DNA of 44,005 bases from an uncultured bacterium (GCA_903862465.1 CAIOYH010000027.1:1-44005); one strand, 5' to 3'; positions 16,758 to 24,963 are shown, counted from the first letter of the stretch. Translations and numbers: made by a program. Notes: generated by a model from the sequence alone, not told the origin.

Positions 16758-17474
16758 ATGAAATTTGGAAAATGGATAGGCGGTGGGTTGGGATGGGCTT
16801 TTGGCGGACCCATCGGTGCTCTGCTTGGGTTTGCTGTTGGTTCGGTGTTGGATTCAATTACTGTGACATCATTACAAACGCAATCGCCTACAATGCAGGG
16901 GGATTTTATAGCGAGTTTGTTGGTGCTTACAGCCGCTGTAATGAAAGCCGATGGGAAGGTGTTGAAATCGGAGTTGGAGTATGTGAGAAGGACTTTTCAG
17001 AGTCAGTTTTCGCCCGAAATCACGCAACAGAATATGCTGATGCTACGCGATATTTTGAAGCAAGAGATTCCTGTGAAGGATGTTTGTTATCAGATAGCGG
17101 AATATATGGACTATTCATCGCGTTTGCAGTTGTTGCATTATCTGTTTGGGATATCGTCTGCCGACAATGAGGTGCATCCGAGCGAAGTGAGATTGATTGA
17201 GGAAATTGCTTCTTCTATTGGCATAGCCGAAGCGGATTATCGCTCAATAAGAGCCATGTTTGTGGCGGATACCGATAGTGCTTATAAGATACTCGAAATA
17301 GAACCTACTGCGACAGATGCTGAACTGAAATCAGCGTATAGAAGTATGGCTGTGAAGTATCATCCCGATAAGGTAAGCCATTTGGGAGTTGAAATGCAGA
17401 AGGCGGCTAATGAAAAGTTTCAGAGCGTGAATGCGGCGTATGAAACGATAAAGAAACAGCGAGGCGTTAACTAA
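16758..17474 (+). CDS. DjlA-like protein: TerB domain plus C-terminal J domain
   Basis: 238 aa. The N-terminus (GKWIGGGLGWAFGGPIGALLGFAVGSVLDS) is a glycine-rich membrane-associating hairpin as in DjlA. The middle (about 45-165) is a helical TerB-like domain (SLLVLTAAVMKADGKVLKSELEYVRRTF, HYLFGISSADNEVHPSEVRLIEEIA). The C-terminal J domain (about 172-238) has helix II and the essential HPD triad at 202-204 (YHPDKV), so it can stimulate the ATPase of DnaK. It probably acts as a membrane-localised co-chaperone. It converges with the next gene with 7 nt between stops and no visible terminator. Confidence 0.9.
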   Translation: MKFGKWIGGGLGWAFGGPIGALLGFAVGSVLDSITVTSLQTQSPTMQGDFIASLLVLTAAVMKADGKVLKSELEYVRRTFQSQFSPEITQQNMLMLRDILKQEIPVKDVCYQIAEYMDYSSRLQLLHYLFGISSADNEVHPSEVRLIEEIASSIGIAEADYRSIRAMFVADTDSAYKILEIEPTATDAELKSAYRSMAVKYHPDKVSHLGVEMQKAANEKFQSVNAAYETIKKQRGVN

Positions 17475-17481
17475 TGACTTA

Positions 17482-18048
17482 TTATAGTTGCACTTCTTTA
17501 TGGCGGGGACATGTAATGATATGATCATTTATCATCCCTGCGGCTTGCATGAAGGCATAACAGATGGTGGTGCCAACGAAAGAAAAGCCTCTTTTGCGGA
17601 GGTCGGTGCTCATTTTATCTGATTCGAGAGTGCTTGCAGGCATTTGTTTTAGCTCTGTCCATGTGTTGACAATGGGTTGGTGATTCACGAAACTCCAAAT
17701 GTATGCATCAAATGTACCAAACTCTTTTTGCACAGCAAGAAAACACTTTGCGTTTTTAACGGTAGCGAGTATCTTCTGTCTGTTGCGAATGATGGCTGTG
17801 TCTTGCATCAGAGATTCTATCCTATTGTCGTCAAATTGAACTATCTTATTTGCATCAAAATCATCAAAGGCACGACGAAAGGCTTCTCTTTTGTGCAAGA
17901 CTATCTTCCAATTCAATCCTGCCTGAAAGGCATCCAAAACCATAAACTCAAACAACTTCTGATCATCATGCAACGGAACGCCCCATTCCGTATCATGATA
18001 GGCAATCATACTTTCATCTTTTGAGGTCCAAGGACAGCGGTTTTCCAT
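17482..18048 (-). CDS. tag: DNA-3-methyladenine glycosylase I
   Basis: 188 aa, the usual TAG length. It starts MENRCPW and continues YHDTEWGVP, LFEFMVLDAFQAGLNWKIVLHKREAFRRAF, and ends with NDHIITC. The four zinc-snap ligands known for E. coli TAG are present: Cys5, His18, His176 and Cys180. The enzyme removes N3-methyladenine from alkylated DNA, starting base-excision repair. The ATG directly abuts the stop codon of ribBA (TAA then ATG with no gap), so it must be translated from the ribBA message by re-initiation. No dedicated promoter is visible. Confidence 0.95.
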   Translation of the reverse strand: MENRCPWTSKDESMIAYHDTEWGVPLHDDQKLFEFMVLDAFQAGLNWKIVLHKREAFRRAFDDFDANKIVQFDDNRIESLMQDTAIIRNRQKILATVKNAKCFLAVQKEFGTFDAYIWSFVNHQPIVNTWTELKQMPASTLESDKMSTDLRKRGFSFVGTTICYAFMQAAGMINDHIITCPRHKEVQL

Positions 18049-19263
18049 TTAGTCTGCAATGTTGAGGGTGTGCCCCAATCTGTCTTGTTTGGTTTTCAGA
18101 TAGGTAATATTGTGTTCGTTGGGTGCTATGACGATTGGAATATTACCCACTATTTCGATGCCGTAGCCTGTCAATCCACTTAGTTTTTTAGGATTGTTGG
18201 TCATTAAGTTTATTTTGCCTGCACCTAAATCGCGGAGAATCTGAGCGCCGATGCCATAATCGCGTTCGTCGGCTTTGAAACCAAGTTTCTCATTGGCTTC
18301 GATGGTGTCATAACCTTGTTCTTGGAGGTGATAGGTCTTTAATTTGTTTTCAAGCCCGATGCCTCTTCCTTCTTGATTCATATAAATCACAATACCTTTG
18401 CCTGCTTTTTCTATGGCTTGCATGGCTTGGTGCAGTTGTTTGCCGCAATCGCAACGACATGAACCAAAGATATCGCCTGTGGCACATGACGAATGAACTC
18501 TAACCAAAATAGGTTCATCATGTTCCCACGTTCCTTTGGTCAATGCAAGATGAATTTGTTCTGTGGTGTTTTCACGATATAAGGTGAGTTTGAAATGACC
18601 CCATTCGGTGGGCAAATCAACGCTTTCTTCTTTACTGATGAGGCTCTCATTCTTGATACGATAGGCAATGAGGTCTTTGATAGAGATAATCTTCAAATCA
18701 AATTTCTCGGCTATCTTATATAAATCCATCAAGCGCGCCATCGTTCCATCTTCATTCATGATTTCAACCAAAGCACCTATAGGACGCAAACCTGCTAATC
18801 GCGCTAAATCAACGGTGGCTTCGGTGTGACCTGCTCTGCGCAACACGCCGCCATCTTTGGCACGTAGGGGAAATATATGTCCCGGACGACCCAACTCATT
18901 TGGCTTGGTATTAGGATTCGACATAGCTTTGATGGTTTTCGAACGGTCGGAAGCTGAAATACCTGTGGTGCATCCATCGCCTAATAAATCAACAGAAACG
19001 GTAAATTGGGTTTCGTGTGAAGAGGTGTTTTTAGCCACCATCATATCAAGTTCGAGGTTTTGACATATCTCGGCAGAGGTGGGAGCGCAGATGAGTCCGC
19101 GTCCGTGTTTCGCCATAAAATTTATTTTCTCAGGCGTCATTGTTTCGCCTGCTGTGATAAAGTCGCCTTCGTTTTCGCGGTCTTCATCATCCACTACGAT
19201 GATGATTTTTCCTTGACGGAAATCTTCTATAGCTTCGGCGGTAGTATTTAGTTTGTAATCCAT
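18049..19263 (-). CDS. ribBA: Bifunctional 3,4-dihydroxy-2-butanone-4-phosphate synthase / GTP cyclohydrolase II
   Basis: 404 aa fusion of the two entry enzymes of riboflavin synthesis. The N-terminal RibB domain (1-200) has DDEDREN at 25-31, the acidic Mg-binding loop, and [25 protein letters not shown]. The C-terminal RibA domain has the zinc cysteines Cys260, Cys271 and Cys273 (SCATGD, RCDCG) and the catalytic [12 protein letters not shown] loop. It converts ribulose-5-phosphate and GTP into the two riboflavin precursors. The 65-nt upstream gap contains a promoter box and is too short for an FMN riboswitch. The tag gene follows immediately. Confidence 0.97.
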   Translation of the reverse strand: MDYKLNTTAEAIEDFRQGKIIIVVDDEDRENEGDFITAGETMTPEKINFMAKHGRGLICAPTSAEICQNLELDMMVAKNTSSHETQFTVSVDLLGDGCTTGISASDRSKTIKAMSNPNTKPNELGRPGHIFPLRAKDGGVLRRAGHTEATVDLARLAGLRPIGALVEIMNEDGTMARLMDLYKIAEKFDLKIISIKDLIAYRIKNESLISKEESVDLPTEWGHFKLTLYRENTTEQIHLALTKGTWEHDEPILVRVHSSCATGDIFGSCRCDCGKQLHQAMQAIEKAGKGIVIYMNQEGRGIGLENKLKTYHLQEQGYDTIEANEKLGFKADERDYGIGAQILRDLGAGKINLMTNNPKKLSGLTGYGIEIVGNIPIVIAPNEHNITYLKTKQDRLGHTLNIAD

Positions 19264-19282
19264 GGTTTTTTATTTTCGGCTG

Positions 19283-19290
19283 CAAAGGTA
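19283..19290 (-). promoter_or_regulatory. -7 promoter box of ribBA
   Basis: On the minus strand TACCTTTG, an exact TAnnTTTG match, followed by CAGCCG. It lies 19 nt upstream of the ribBA ATG. The sequence CTTTGCAGCCGA here is also found in the rpmB promoter region of this window. Confidence 0.65.
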
Positions 19291-19328
19291 ATTATAATCG
19301 CTAAAAGGAGCGCATATTAATTGATATT

Positions 19329-20162
19329 TTAATGAAAGATATATCCTTTTTGCCATAAAGCAGACAAATCCATGGAGAGTGCCACAGTGTAATGTATCAT
19401 CACACCCATCCATATCGTTCGACTTTTCAGGCTTAAGGTGCCCAACACTATGCCTGCTATGATGGCTGCAATGGTTTCGGGGAAAGGCTTTCCGAAATGT
19501 ATCATGCAATAGGGGATGGTCATGATGAAGACGCTGTAGTAGCCAAATTGGCGTTTCAATCCGTGAACTAAAAATCCTCGAAAGAAAAACTCAACAGCAA
19601 TGAATTGAAAAAAATAGAGCACTTGCCATATCCAAAAGTTGGGATAAAGCGGTTCGCCACTATACATTCTATAGAAAGGATAACGATTTTGAAAGCTCTG
19701 AGTGGTGGAAAAAAACAGGATGATGGGTATCATAATACAAAAAAACAGGATGTAAATCTTGTAATCTTTATAGAGGTTGCCAATGGTGAAGCCGTACTCA
19801 GAGATTTTTTCTTTGAACACTATTTTAATCAGCAAAATCGGCATCACTATATAAAAAAACAAAATCACCACCACCCAATAGCCCAAGGAGAACAATTGGT
19901 GGTTGATTTGATGCTCGATATAAAAGCGCGCTTTGTCGGCAAAGGCAGCGAAGCCGTGATTTTTTAAGAATTGAATGAGGAGGTAATAGCCGTCGTCTTT
20001 ACCAATATATTCAATGCAGCTCAATGAGATACAGGCGATGACCGCTATAAGCAGTATTTTGTAATTAAATTTTTGAAGACCTGAGTTTCTGATGAACTCT
20101 TCGTGTTCTAATTGTATGTTACGGAAAGTATCTGAAAAGATTTTTCGGAAGAGATAGTTCAT
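19329..20162 (-). CDS. CPBP-family intramembrane metalloprotease-like protein (Abi/Rce1 family)
   Basis: 277 aa with about seven or eight predicted membrane spans. The C-terminal CPBP core is present: motif 1 reads A-V-E-F-F-F-R-G (Glu191, Arg195), motif 2 has His222 in CMIHFGKPFPE, and a final His257 lies in GVMIHYTVALSMD. In the canonical EExxxR motif two adjacent glutamates occur; here the first is Val190, so one expected acidic residue is missing. Activity may be altered, or only the second Glu may be essential. Members of the family act as CAAX-type proteases, bacteriocin self-immunity proteins, or have unknown targets. A terminator lies just upstream, so the gene has its own transcription or depends on read-through. 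Confidence 0.8.
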   Translation of the reverse strand: MNYLFRKIFSDTFRNIQLEHEEFIRNSGLQKFNYKILLIAVIACISLSCIEYIGKDDGYYLLIQFLKNHGFAAFADKARFYIEHQINHQLFSLGYWVVVILFFYIVMPILLIKIVFKEKISEYGFTIGNLYKDYKIYILFFCIMIPIILFFSTTQSFQNRYPFYRMYSGEPLYPNFWIWQVLYFFQFIAVEFFFRGFLVHGLKRQFGYYSVFIMTIPYCMIHFGKPFPETIAAIIAGIVLGTLSLKSRTIWMGVMIHYTVALSMDLSALWQKGYIFH

Positions 20163-20172
20163 TGATAGAATA

Positions 20173-20203
20173 AAAAAAATCCTCCAATAGTGGAGGATTT
20201 TTA
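20173..20203 (-). terminator. Intrinsic terminator downstream of the first lipoprotein gene
   Basis: AATCCTCC-AATAGT-GGAGGATT stem with an 8-A run on its left, which is a U-run for leftward transcription, and T5 on its right, so it may work both ways. It sits 20 nt after the stop of the minus-strand gene ending at 20224. Confidence 0.85.
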
Positions 20204-20223
20204 TTGAATGCTTTTAGGTGAAA

Positions 20224-20877
20224 TTATTTAGGTTTGTAAGTGTACGTACAAGTTGTAGTGTATTTTACAAAATTGATAGTTTCAGTTCGGTTCAATTTTA
20301 ATACAAGCTCTTTGCTTTTTAGGGCATATATTTCATACACATCCAAGGTGTGTTCGCCTTGATGAATGGTGGTATATGCATTGCCTGCTGTAGGGTTGTA
20401 AACAAAATTGGTTACTTGCATTGACACCAATTCTTTGTTTTTAAAACCATTTTGTTGGTTGGCGCCCATAAAATACCAAAGCCCTGTTATTTCATAGTTT
20501 CTAACGATTTGTGTCAAATCTTCGGTGAAGGATTCTATGTAATTATAAGTGCCATTTGATTTTATATTGTTGGTGATAGTACCCTTGTAGGTGGTATCAG
20601 AATAAAAAACCGTGTCGTGAGGGGTGGGGGTGGGCCAACTGACGGTGGTTTGCCAATCCACTTTTTTACTCGAACCATCATAGGTGGTTTCTTTTCTAAT
20701 GTTTTGATAGGTGAAAAGTTCATTAAAACTCGACATTTTCCATTCGTTCGTGATACGTGCTTTGCGCGTATATAATGAGAAAAATGGGTCGCCATCGCCT
20801 TTTTTACAGGAGCTTACCATCAAACCAAATACTACACAAAGTAGCATGGCGGATACAAATCGTATATGTTTTTTCAT
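20224..20877 (-). CDS. Lipoprotein of a three-member local family (copy 1)
   Basis: 217 aa. Lipoprotein signal ending VSSC, with Cys24 lipidated, followed by KKGDGDPFFSLYTRKARITNEW. The family hallmarks shared with the next two lipoproteins are SCKKGxxDPxxSLxxRKxRxxxxW after the lipid anchor, a central GxWYFMGANQQNxxKNKExVSM block, and a C-terminal YxIxALKSKELVLKLNRTE strand pattern. The build resembles small lipocalin-like beta-barrel lipoproteins of Bacteroidetes (probably about eight strands), but I do not recognise a named domain. Start at 20877 rather than two codons upstream because the signal peptide begins MKKH. It is preceded by its own TATATTTG box. Confidence 0.75.
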   Translation of the reverse strand: MKKHIRFVSAMLLCVVFGLMVSSCKKGDGDPFFSLYTRKARITNEWKMSSFNELFTYQNIRKETTYDGSSKKVDWQTTVSWPTPTPHDTVFYSDTTYKGTITNNIKSNGTYNYIESFTEDLTQIVRNYEITGLWYFMGANQQNGFKNKELVSMQVTNFVYNPTAGNAYTTIHQGEHTLDVYEIYALKSKELVLKLNRTETINFVKYTTTCTYTYKPK

Positions 20878-20900
20878 GATCAATGAATTTAATTTGAGTG

Positions 20901-20908
20901 CAAATATA
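20901..20908 (-). promoter_or_regulatory. -7 promoter box of lipoprotein copy 1
   Basis: TATATTTG on the minus strand (TAnnTTTG), 23 nt upstream of the ATG. The identical octamer serves lipoprotein copy 2 at 22241-22248, suggesting shared promoter ancestry. The noncoding interval continues to 21595 with AT-rich DNA and the 42-bp array. Confidence 0.6.
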
Positions 20909-21143
20909 GAAAAAATATAATAGCAAATAAAAAAAAAGTTTTTTTTATTGGTTTTATACGGTCAAAATAGGGGTAAAGGTTTCAGTTTTGAGGAAACTTT
21001 TGTGATGTTTTTTATTTGTAACTCCTATTTTGCCAAATAGGAGAAGTTTGATTTTTATAGTAGTAAAAATGCAAAACAAAGGTATCATGCAACCTCTTTT
21101 TATTTTCAATATTTTTTGATGCCAAATATTTCAACATATATAT

Positions 21144-21352
21144 ATGGTCGAAATTTATAAATTACGGGCATTTCTATATCGCGAAATGGGCATAATTTAT
21201 AAATTAGAGGCATTACTATATCGCGAAATGGGCATAATTTATAAATTAGAGGCATTACTATATCGCGAAATAGGCGTAATTTATAAATTAAGGGCATTAC
21301 TATATCGCGAAATAGGCATAATTTATAAATTATAGGCATTTCTATATCATGC
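21144..21352. repeat. 42-bp tandem array of alternating palindromes, about 4.5 copies
   Basis: Two different palindromes alternate. AATTTATAAATT (perfect) starts at 21152, 21194, 21236, 21278 and 21320, every 42 bp exactly. TCGCGA, embedded in CTATATCGCGAAATAG, starts at 21179, 21221, 21263 and 21305, again every 42 bp, with a degenerate site at 21347. GGCAT occurs beside both, so each 42-bp unit is made of two halves of 20 and 22 bp. It lies between lipoprotein copies 1 and 2. The interval 21353-21543 is AT-rich with one small AACCC-GTA-GGGTT hairpin near 21474. Confidence 0.95.
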
Positions 21353-21543
21353 TATATAGACAATTTAAACATTATAATGTGCTATATATATGGATGTTAT
21401 GATATATTTAGATGGATAGGAAGGGGGGGTGAATGAAAAATTTTATTTAGGATTTAGATAATAGTGTTGTTTAACCCGTAGGGTTCTAAAGTCGCTAGAT
21501 AATGTATGTATTATTGATAAAGACCACAATTCTTTTTTTTGCC

Positions 21544-21576
21544 AAAAAAAAAGCCCCATATTGCTATGAGGCTTTT
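21544..21576 (-). terminator. Terminator downstream of lipoprotein copy 2
   Basis: AAAGCC-C-CATA-TTGC-TATG-A-GGCTTT stem (21550-21575) with one C/A mismatch, and a nine-A run to its left that becomes the U-run for leftward transcription. It lies 20 nt after the stop of the gene at 21596. Confidence 0.8.
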
Positions 21577-21595
21577 CTGAAAATGTTTTAAACAA

Positions 21596-22162
21596 CTATT
21601 TGGCAGTATAAGTCATAGTGCCTTTTGTTGAAGAAGCAGTGCCGGAATTAGAAGTTTCGTCAATTAAAACAATAATTTCTTTGTTTTTTAACTCATCCAA
21701 TCTCCAAGTATAATCAGGTGTTACCCCTGTATAGGTTGCAGTTGTGGCAACTCCACCTGCGGGAGTATAAACAATTTGTGTTTCGAAAAAAGAAACAACT
21801 TCTTTACTTTTAATGTCATTATCTTTATTTCCTTCCATAAAATACCATTGCCCGGTTTCAACACGTGTAGCACCATCATTTATAACAGTACGCTTATACG
21901 TACCATCTTTAATGATTTCAACAGTTTCTGTATAAGATTGCGAACCGCCAAGACTGCTCGAAACAGTTGCTCCGGTGTAAGTCAAGGTTTCGCTTGTTCC
22001 TGAAGTATAGACCACCGAACCCGATGATAAAGTCCATTCAGCTACCAAACGAGCTTTTCTTGAACGTAAAGAAATTCCGGGGTCATTTGCCCCTTTTTTG
22101 CATGATTGCAACATTGGTACTGCCATCACGGCTACCAATAATACTAATACTAATCTTTTCAT
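21596..22162 (-). CDS. Lipoprotein of a three-member local family (copy 2)
   Basis: 188 aa. Signal MKRLVLVLLVAVMAVPMLQSC with Cys21 lipidated, then KKGANDPGISLRSRKARLVAEW. Shared blocks: TGQWYFMEGNKDNDIKSKEVVSF and WRLDELKNKEIIVLIDET, matching copies 1 and 3. It is rich in Thr, Ser and Gly and looks all-beta. The gene has its own promoter box (TATATTTG at 22241) and terminator, so it is an independent unit despite the tandem layout. Function unknown; the conserved RKxRLxxEW segment directly after the anchor is the most likely functional or binding motif. Confidence 0.75.
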   Translation of the reverse strand: MKRLVLVLLVAVMAVPMLQSCKKGANDPGISLRSRKARLVAEWTLSSGSVVYTSGTSETLTYTGATVSSSLGGSQSYTETVEIIKDGTYKRTVINDGATRVETGQWYFMEGNKDNDIKSKEVVSFFETQIVYTPAGGVATTATYTGVTPDYTWRLDELKNKEIIVLIDETSNSGTASSTKGTMTYTAK

Positions 22163-22240
22163 AGTTTTTTTGTTTTTGGTTAATAATTGCGTTTAATTGT
22201 TTGTTTTGTTTAATAATTTATTGTGGTTAATAATTCGGTG

Positions 22241-22248
22241 CAAATATA
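22241..22248 (-). promoter_or_regulatory. -7 promoter box of lipoprotein copy 2
   Basis: TATATTTG on the minus strand followed by CACC; the leader to the ATG at 22162 would be about 72 nt and contains repeated TTAATAATT words. Confidence 0.6.
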
Positions 22249-22267
22249 GTAATATTTTAATACGTGC

Positions 22268-22900
22268 CTATAAACTTTTCTTTAAATTTATCTCTTCCGA
22301 AATTATACTCAAGTCGGAAGAGGTCGGATTGCTCAGAATATGGGTGGTTTCGTCTTTCATGGTCAATTTCACTTCGTCGCTCGATAATTTCACGATTTTA
22401 TAAACCCGCGCCATCAAATCGCCCGTGCCCACCCAATTGGTAGTGCTCGTGCTACCGTTGATTTGCAATATGGTGGTCTCTTTGGTGGGTTGCAGTCCCA
22501 AAAGTTCTTTACTTTTGGTGTCGCTATCTTTGCTGCCGCCCGAAAAATACCAACTACCTTCTTCTTTATAGGAACAAGTAGAAGTATCGGTCGAAACATA
22601 TTGATCCCACAAATACGTACCGTTTTTGCTGAACGAAATTTTCATCGTTGCATGTGCTATGTAGTGATAATTGGCATACATGGTGACGAACGAAGCCCCA
22701 TCAAACTCGTATGAAACGCTGTTGCTGTTGGTTTGTTCCACGCGTTTGTAGAACGAGAACCCCCAATCCTGACACAAACGATGCTTGCGCGAATAGAATG
22801 AAAGGGAAGGATCTTCTGCCCCTTTCTTGCAGGCGTTGAAAATTGGAATCATAATCATGGCAGCCAAAACCACCACTAATAAGCGTCTAAATGTTTTCAT
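22268..22900 (-). CDS. Lipoprotein of a three-member local family (copy 3)
   Basis: 210 aa. Signal MKTFRRLLVVVLAAMIMIPIFNAC with Cys24 lipidated, then KKGAEDPSLSFYSRKHRLCQDWGF, the family motif with an added Cys. The middle block reads EGSWYFSGGSKDSDTKSKELLGL, and VYKIVKLSSDEVKLTMKDET corresponds to the C-terminal block of the other copies. It is the most diverged of the three. Upstream, AATGTTTG (22932-22939 on the minus strand) is a near match to the promoter box. Role unknown. Confidence 0.75.
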   Translation of the reverse strand: MKTFRRLLVVVLAAMIMIPIFNACKKGAEDPSLSFYSRKHRLCQDWGFSFYKRVEQTNSNSVSYEFDGASFVTMYANYHYIAHATMKISFSKNGTYLWDQYVSTDTSTCSYKEEGSWYFSGGSKDSDTKSKELLGLQPTKETTILQINGSTSTTNWVGTGDLMARVYKIVKLSSDEVKLTMKDETTHILSNPTSSDLSIISEEINLKKSL

Positions 22901-23014
22901 ATATGTACTTTTAAAAAACTGTGTAAAATTACAAACATTTTTGATATCTGATGAAAAAAAAATAAAATTTTTACTTTTTACGTAAGAAAAAGAAAAAGGT
23001 TTTAGGAATTTTCA

Positions 23015-24241
23015 TTACTTACAATTTTTTTCTAGTTTCGCAGCAGCAAGCTTATAGCCCAATGCTGATGCGGATTGCAAGTCTTCGCACATGCCTTTCG
23101 TATCTTTCAATTGATCTTTGCAGGCAGCGCGAAAATAATACCACTCACCATTCGAGAAAATTTTCAAGGCATTCGTATAATCTTCCAAAGCTAAAGCATA
23201 TTTATTTTGGTCTAAATTAATTTTTGCACGTCCTGCGTAGGCTTCTGCGCTGCGCGGATTCAGTTGCAGGGCTTTGTTGTAGGCGATTTGGGCATTTTTT
23301 GGTTTATTTTGTTTTAGATATATTTCTGCCATAAAAATATTGGAAGAATCGCTTTGCGGATTCAATTGATTCACCTTCGTGAAATCTTTCAAAGCTTCGT
23401 CCAATTTCGCTGATTTATAATAGCAGATTGCACGTTTGAAGTACAAATCAGTTCCCTTTTGTCCAAAGGAAGTCATCAAGGTAGTGAAATCGGCTATGGC
23501 TTTTTCATAGCTTGCTGAAAGATATAAGGCATTAGCTCTGTGTTTATAGATGTCAACGTTTTGAATTTTATTGTCCATTGCTTTTGAGAAATCAGCAGCC
23601 GCGGCAGGATATTTCTTGTCTTGTTCATAAAGCAAGCCACGTTGATAATAGGCTTCCGCAAAATCTGCCTTCAGGCTGATGGCTTTCCCAAAATCGGCTA
23701 TAGCATCAGCTTCTTTCTTGGTTTTTTCATAAAGCAATCCTCGTTTGAAATAGGCGTCGGCATTGCGTTCGTTCAGTTGCAGCACCACTGTCAGGTCTTT
23801 CAAAGCCGCTTTGGTATCATTGATTTTTAAATAATAATTTGCTCGCGCGATAAAGGCATCTTCACTCTTGGGTCTCAGTTCGATGGCTTTGGTATAATCT
23901 GCTAAGGCGTTTTTATCTTGTTTTAGTTCGATATAAGAAGCCGCCCGCAAAACAAATGCTTGGTAATAGTTCGGATTCACTTGAATTGCCTTGGTAAAAT
24001 CTTTCACGGCTAAATCATGCTTTTTCTGAACAACATAACATTTGCCACGCTCCAAATAGGCTTCATAAAAGGTTTCATTCTTTTGCACACATTTGGTGAA
24101 ATCTAAAATTGCATTGGCAATATCTTTATTCTTAACCTTCAACACCCCCGCATCGTAATAAGAATTCGCTGTTTGTGCCCAACCATAAACGGAAAGCATC
24201 CCAACGAAAACAGTAAGCAATAAGAATTTTTGAGCCTTCAT
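23015..24241 (-). CDS. Secreted tetratricopeptide repeat protein
   Basis: 408 aa. Signal peptide MKAQKFLLLTVFVGMLSVYGWAQ, then about eleven 34-residue TPRs filling the whole mature protein (for example KHDLAVKDFTKAIQVNPNYY and QDKNALADYTKAIELRPKSE), ending in a capping segment with two cysteines (MCEDLQSASALGYKLAAAKLEKNCK). Such proteins are periplasmic or outer-membrane scaffolds; no enzymatic domain is present. The repeats resemble those of the two TMTC-like proteins at the window start. It is divergently transcribed from the sigma factor gene, with both promoters in the 152-bp gap. Confidence 0.88.
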   Translation of the reverse strand: MKAQKFLLLTVFVGMLSVYGWAQTANSYYDAGVLKVKNKDIANAILDFTKCVQKNETFYEAYLERGKCYVVQKKHDLAVKDFTKAIQVNPNYYQAFVLRAASYIELKQDKNALADYTKAIELRPKSEDAFIARANYYLKINDTKAALKDLTVVLQLNERNADAYFKRGLLYEKTKKEADAIADFGKAISLKADFAEAYYQRGLLYEQDKKYPAAAADFSKAMDNKIQNVDIYKHRANALYLSASYEKAIADFTTLMTSFGQKGTDLYFKRAICYYKSAKLDEALKDFTKVNQLNPQSDSSNIFMAEIYLKQNKPKNAQIAYNKALQLNPRSAEAYAGRAKINLDQNKYALALEDYTNALKIFSNGEWYYFRAACKDQLKDTKGMCEDLQSASALGYKLAAAKLEKNCK

Positions 24242-24266
24242 AATTGTTTGATGAAATAAATATCGG

Positions 24267-24274
24267 CAAAGCTA
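24267..24274 (-). promoter_or_regulatory. -7 promoter box of the TPR gene
   Basis: TAGCTTTG on the minus strand (TAnnTTTG), 25 nt upstream of the ATG at 24241. Confidence 0.6.
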
Positions 24275-24366
24275 AAAATTATCCGCCAACTAATAAAATT
24301 TATTTTCAGATTTCGAGTTTATTCGGATATTATTTAACTAAAGTGGGCTATTGAGAAATAAAATAA

Positions 24367-24374
24367 TACTTTTG
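24367..24374 (+). promoter_or_regulatory. -7 promoter box of the sigma factor operon
   Basis: TACTTTTG on the plus strand, followed by CCAC, 19 nt upstream of the sigma factor ATG. It looks like a housekeeping promoter rather than an ECF-type one; an additional autoregulated promoter is not evident. Confidence 0.6.
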
Positions 24375-24393
24375 CCACATTAGTATAGGCTTG

Positions 24394-24963
24394 ATGGATG
24401 ATAAAAATTTAATTGACAATTTGATTTCGGGCGACCAAAAGGCGTTCAAATCCTTGGTGGATTTGTATGCTGATAGGGTGTTTCGGGTGTGTTATAGCTT
24501 TGTCAATCATCGGCAGAATGCAGAAGACTTGAGTCAGGAAGTGTTTATCGAAGTATTTCGCAGCATAGCGCAATTCAAACGGGAATCGCAAATCGGCACC
24601 TGGCTCTATCGCATCGCCATCAACAAATCCTTGAATTTTATCCGTAAGAAAAAGCAAACGCAATGGTTGGTGAATTTCGGTTTGCTATCTAATTTGGATG
24701 AAGACAAAACGATTGCCAACAACAGCATCCCCGAATTGAGCGCGGAAAGCCAATTTATCAATCAAGAGCAAAAGAAACTGTTGTACGAAACGATTGAGAA
24801 GCTTCCCAAAAATCAACGCATCGCTTTCACCTTACATAAATTGGACGACATGTCCTATAAAGAAATTTCCGAAATAATGGATGTGTCGCTTTCGTCGGTG
24901 GAATCCTTGCTGCATAGGGCAAAGAAAGGTCTGCAAGAAAAACTTTTAAAAAACTTTCGATAG
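24394..24963 (+). CDS. ECF sigma-70 family RNA polymerase sigma factor
   Basis: 189 aa, the standard ECF length with only regions 2 and 4. Region 2: VFRVCYSFVNHRQNAEDLSQEVFIEVFRSI, then FKRESQIGTWLYRIAINKSLNFIRKKK. Region 4: LPKNQRIAFTLHKLDDMSYKEISEIMDVSLSSVESLLHRAKKGLQEKL, a helix-turn-helix. It is followed by a zinc-finger anti-sigma gene and two Spy-like genes, so it probably controls an envelope or metal stress response. The ATG at 24394 is taken rather than the TTG one codon before. The start lies just after a TAnnTTTG box. Confidence 0.95.
   Translation: MDDKNLIDNLISGDQKAFKSLVDLYADRVFRVCYSFVNHRQNAEDLSQEVFIEVFRSIAQFKRESQIGTWLYRIAINKSLNFIRKKKQTQWLVNFGLLSNLDEDKTIANNSIPELSAESQFINQEQKKLLYETIEKLPKNQRIAFTLHKLDDMSYKEISEIMDVSLSSVESLLHRAKKGLQEKLLKNFR

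Noticed and set aside
19264-19328. FMN riboswitch upstream of ribBA
   Set aside because: The gap is only 65 nt and is filled by a promoter box; the conserved FMN aptamer core is not present.
21106-21339. Open frames on both strands with 14-residue repeats
   Set aside because: Generated by the 42-bp palindromic array; no signal, no homologous feature.
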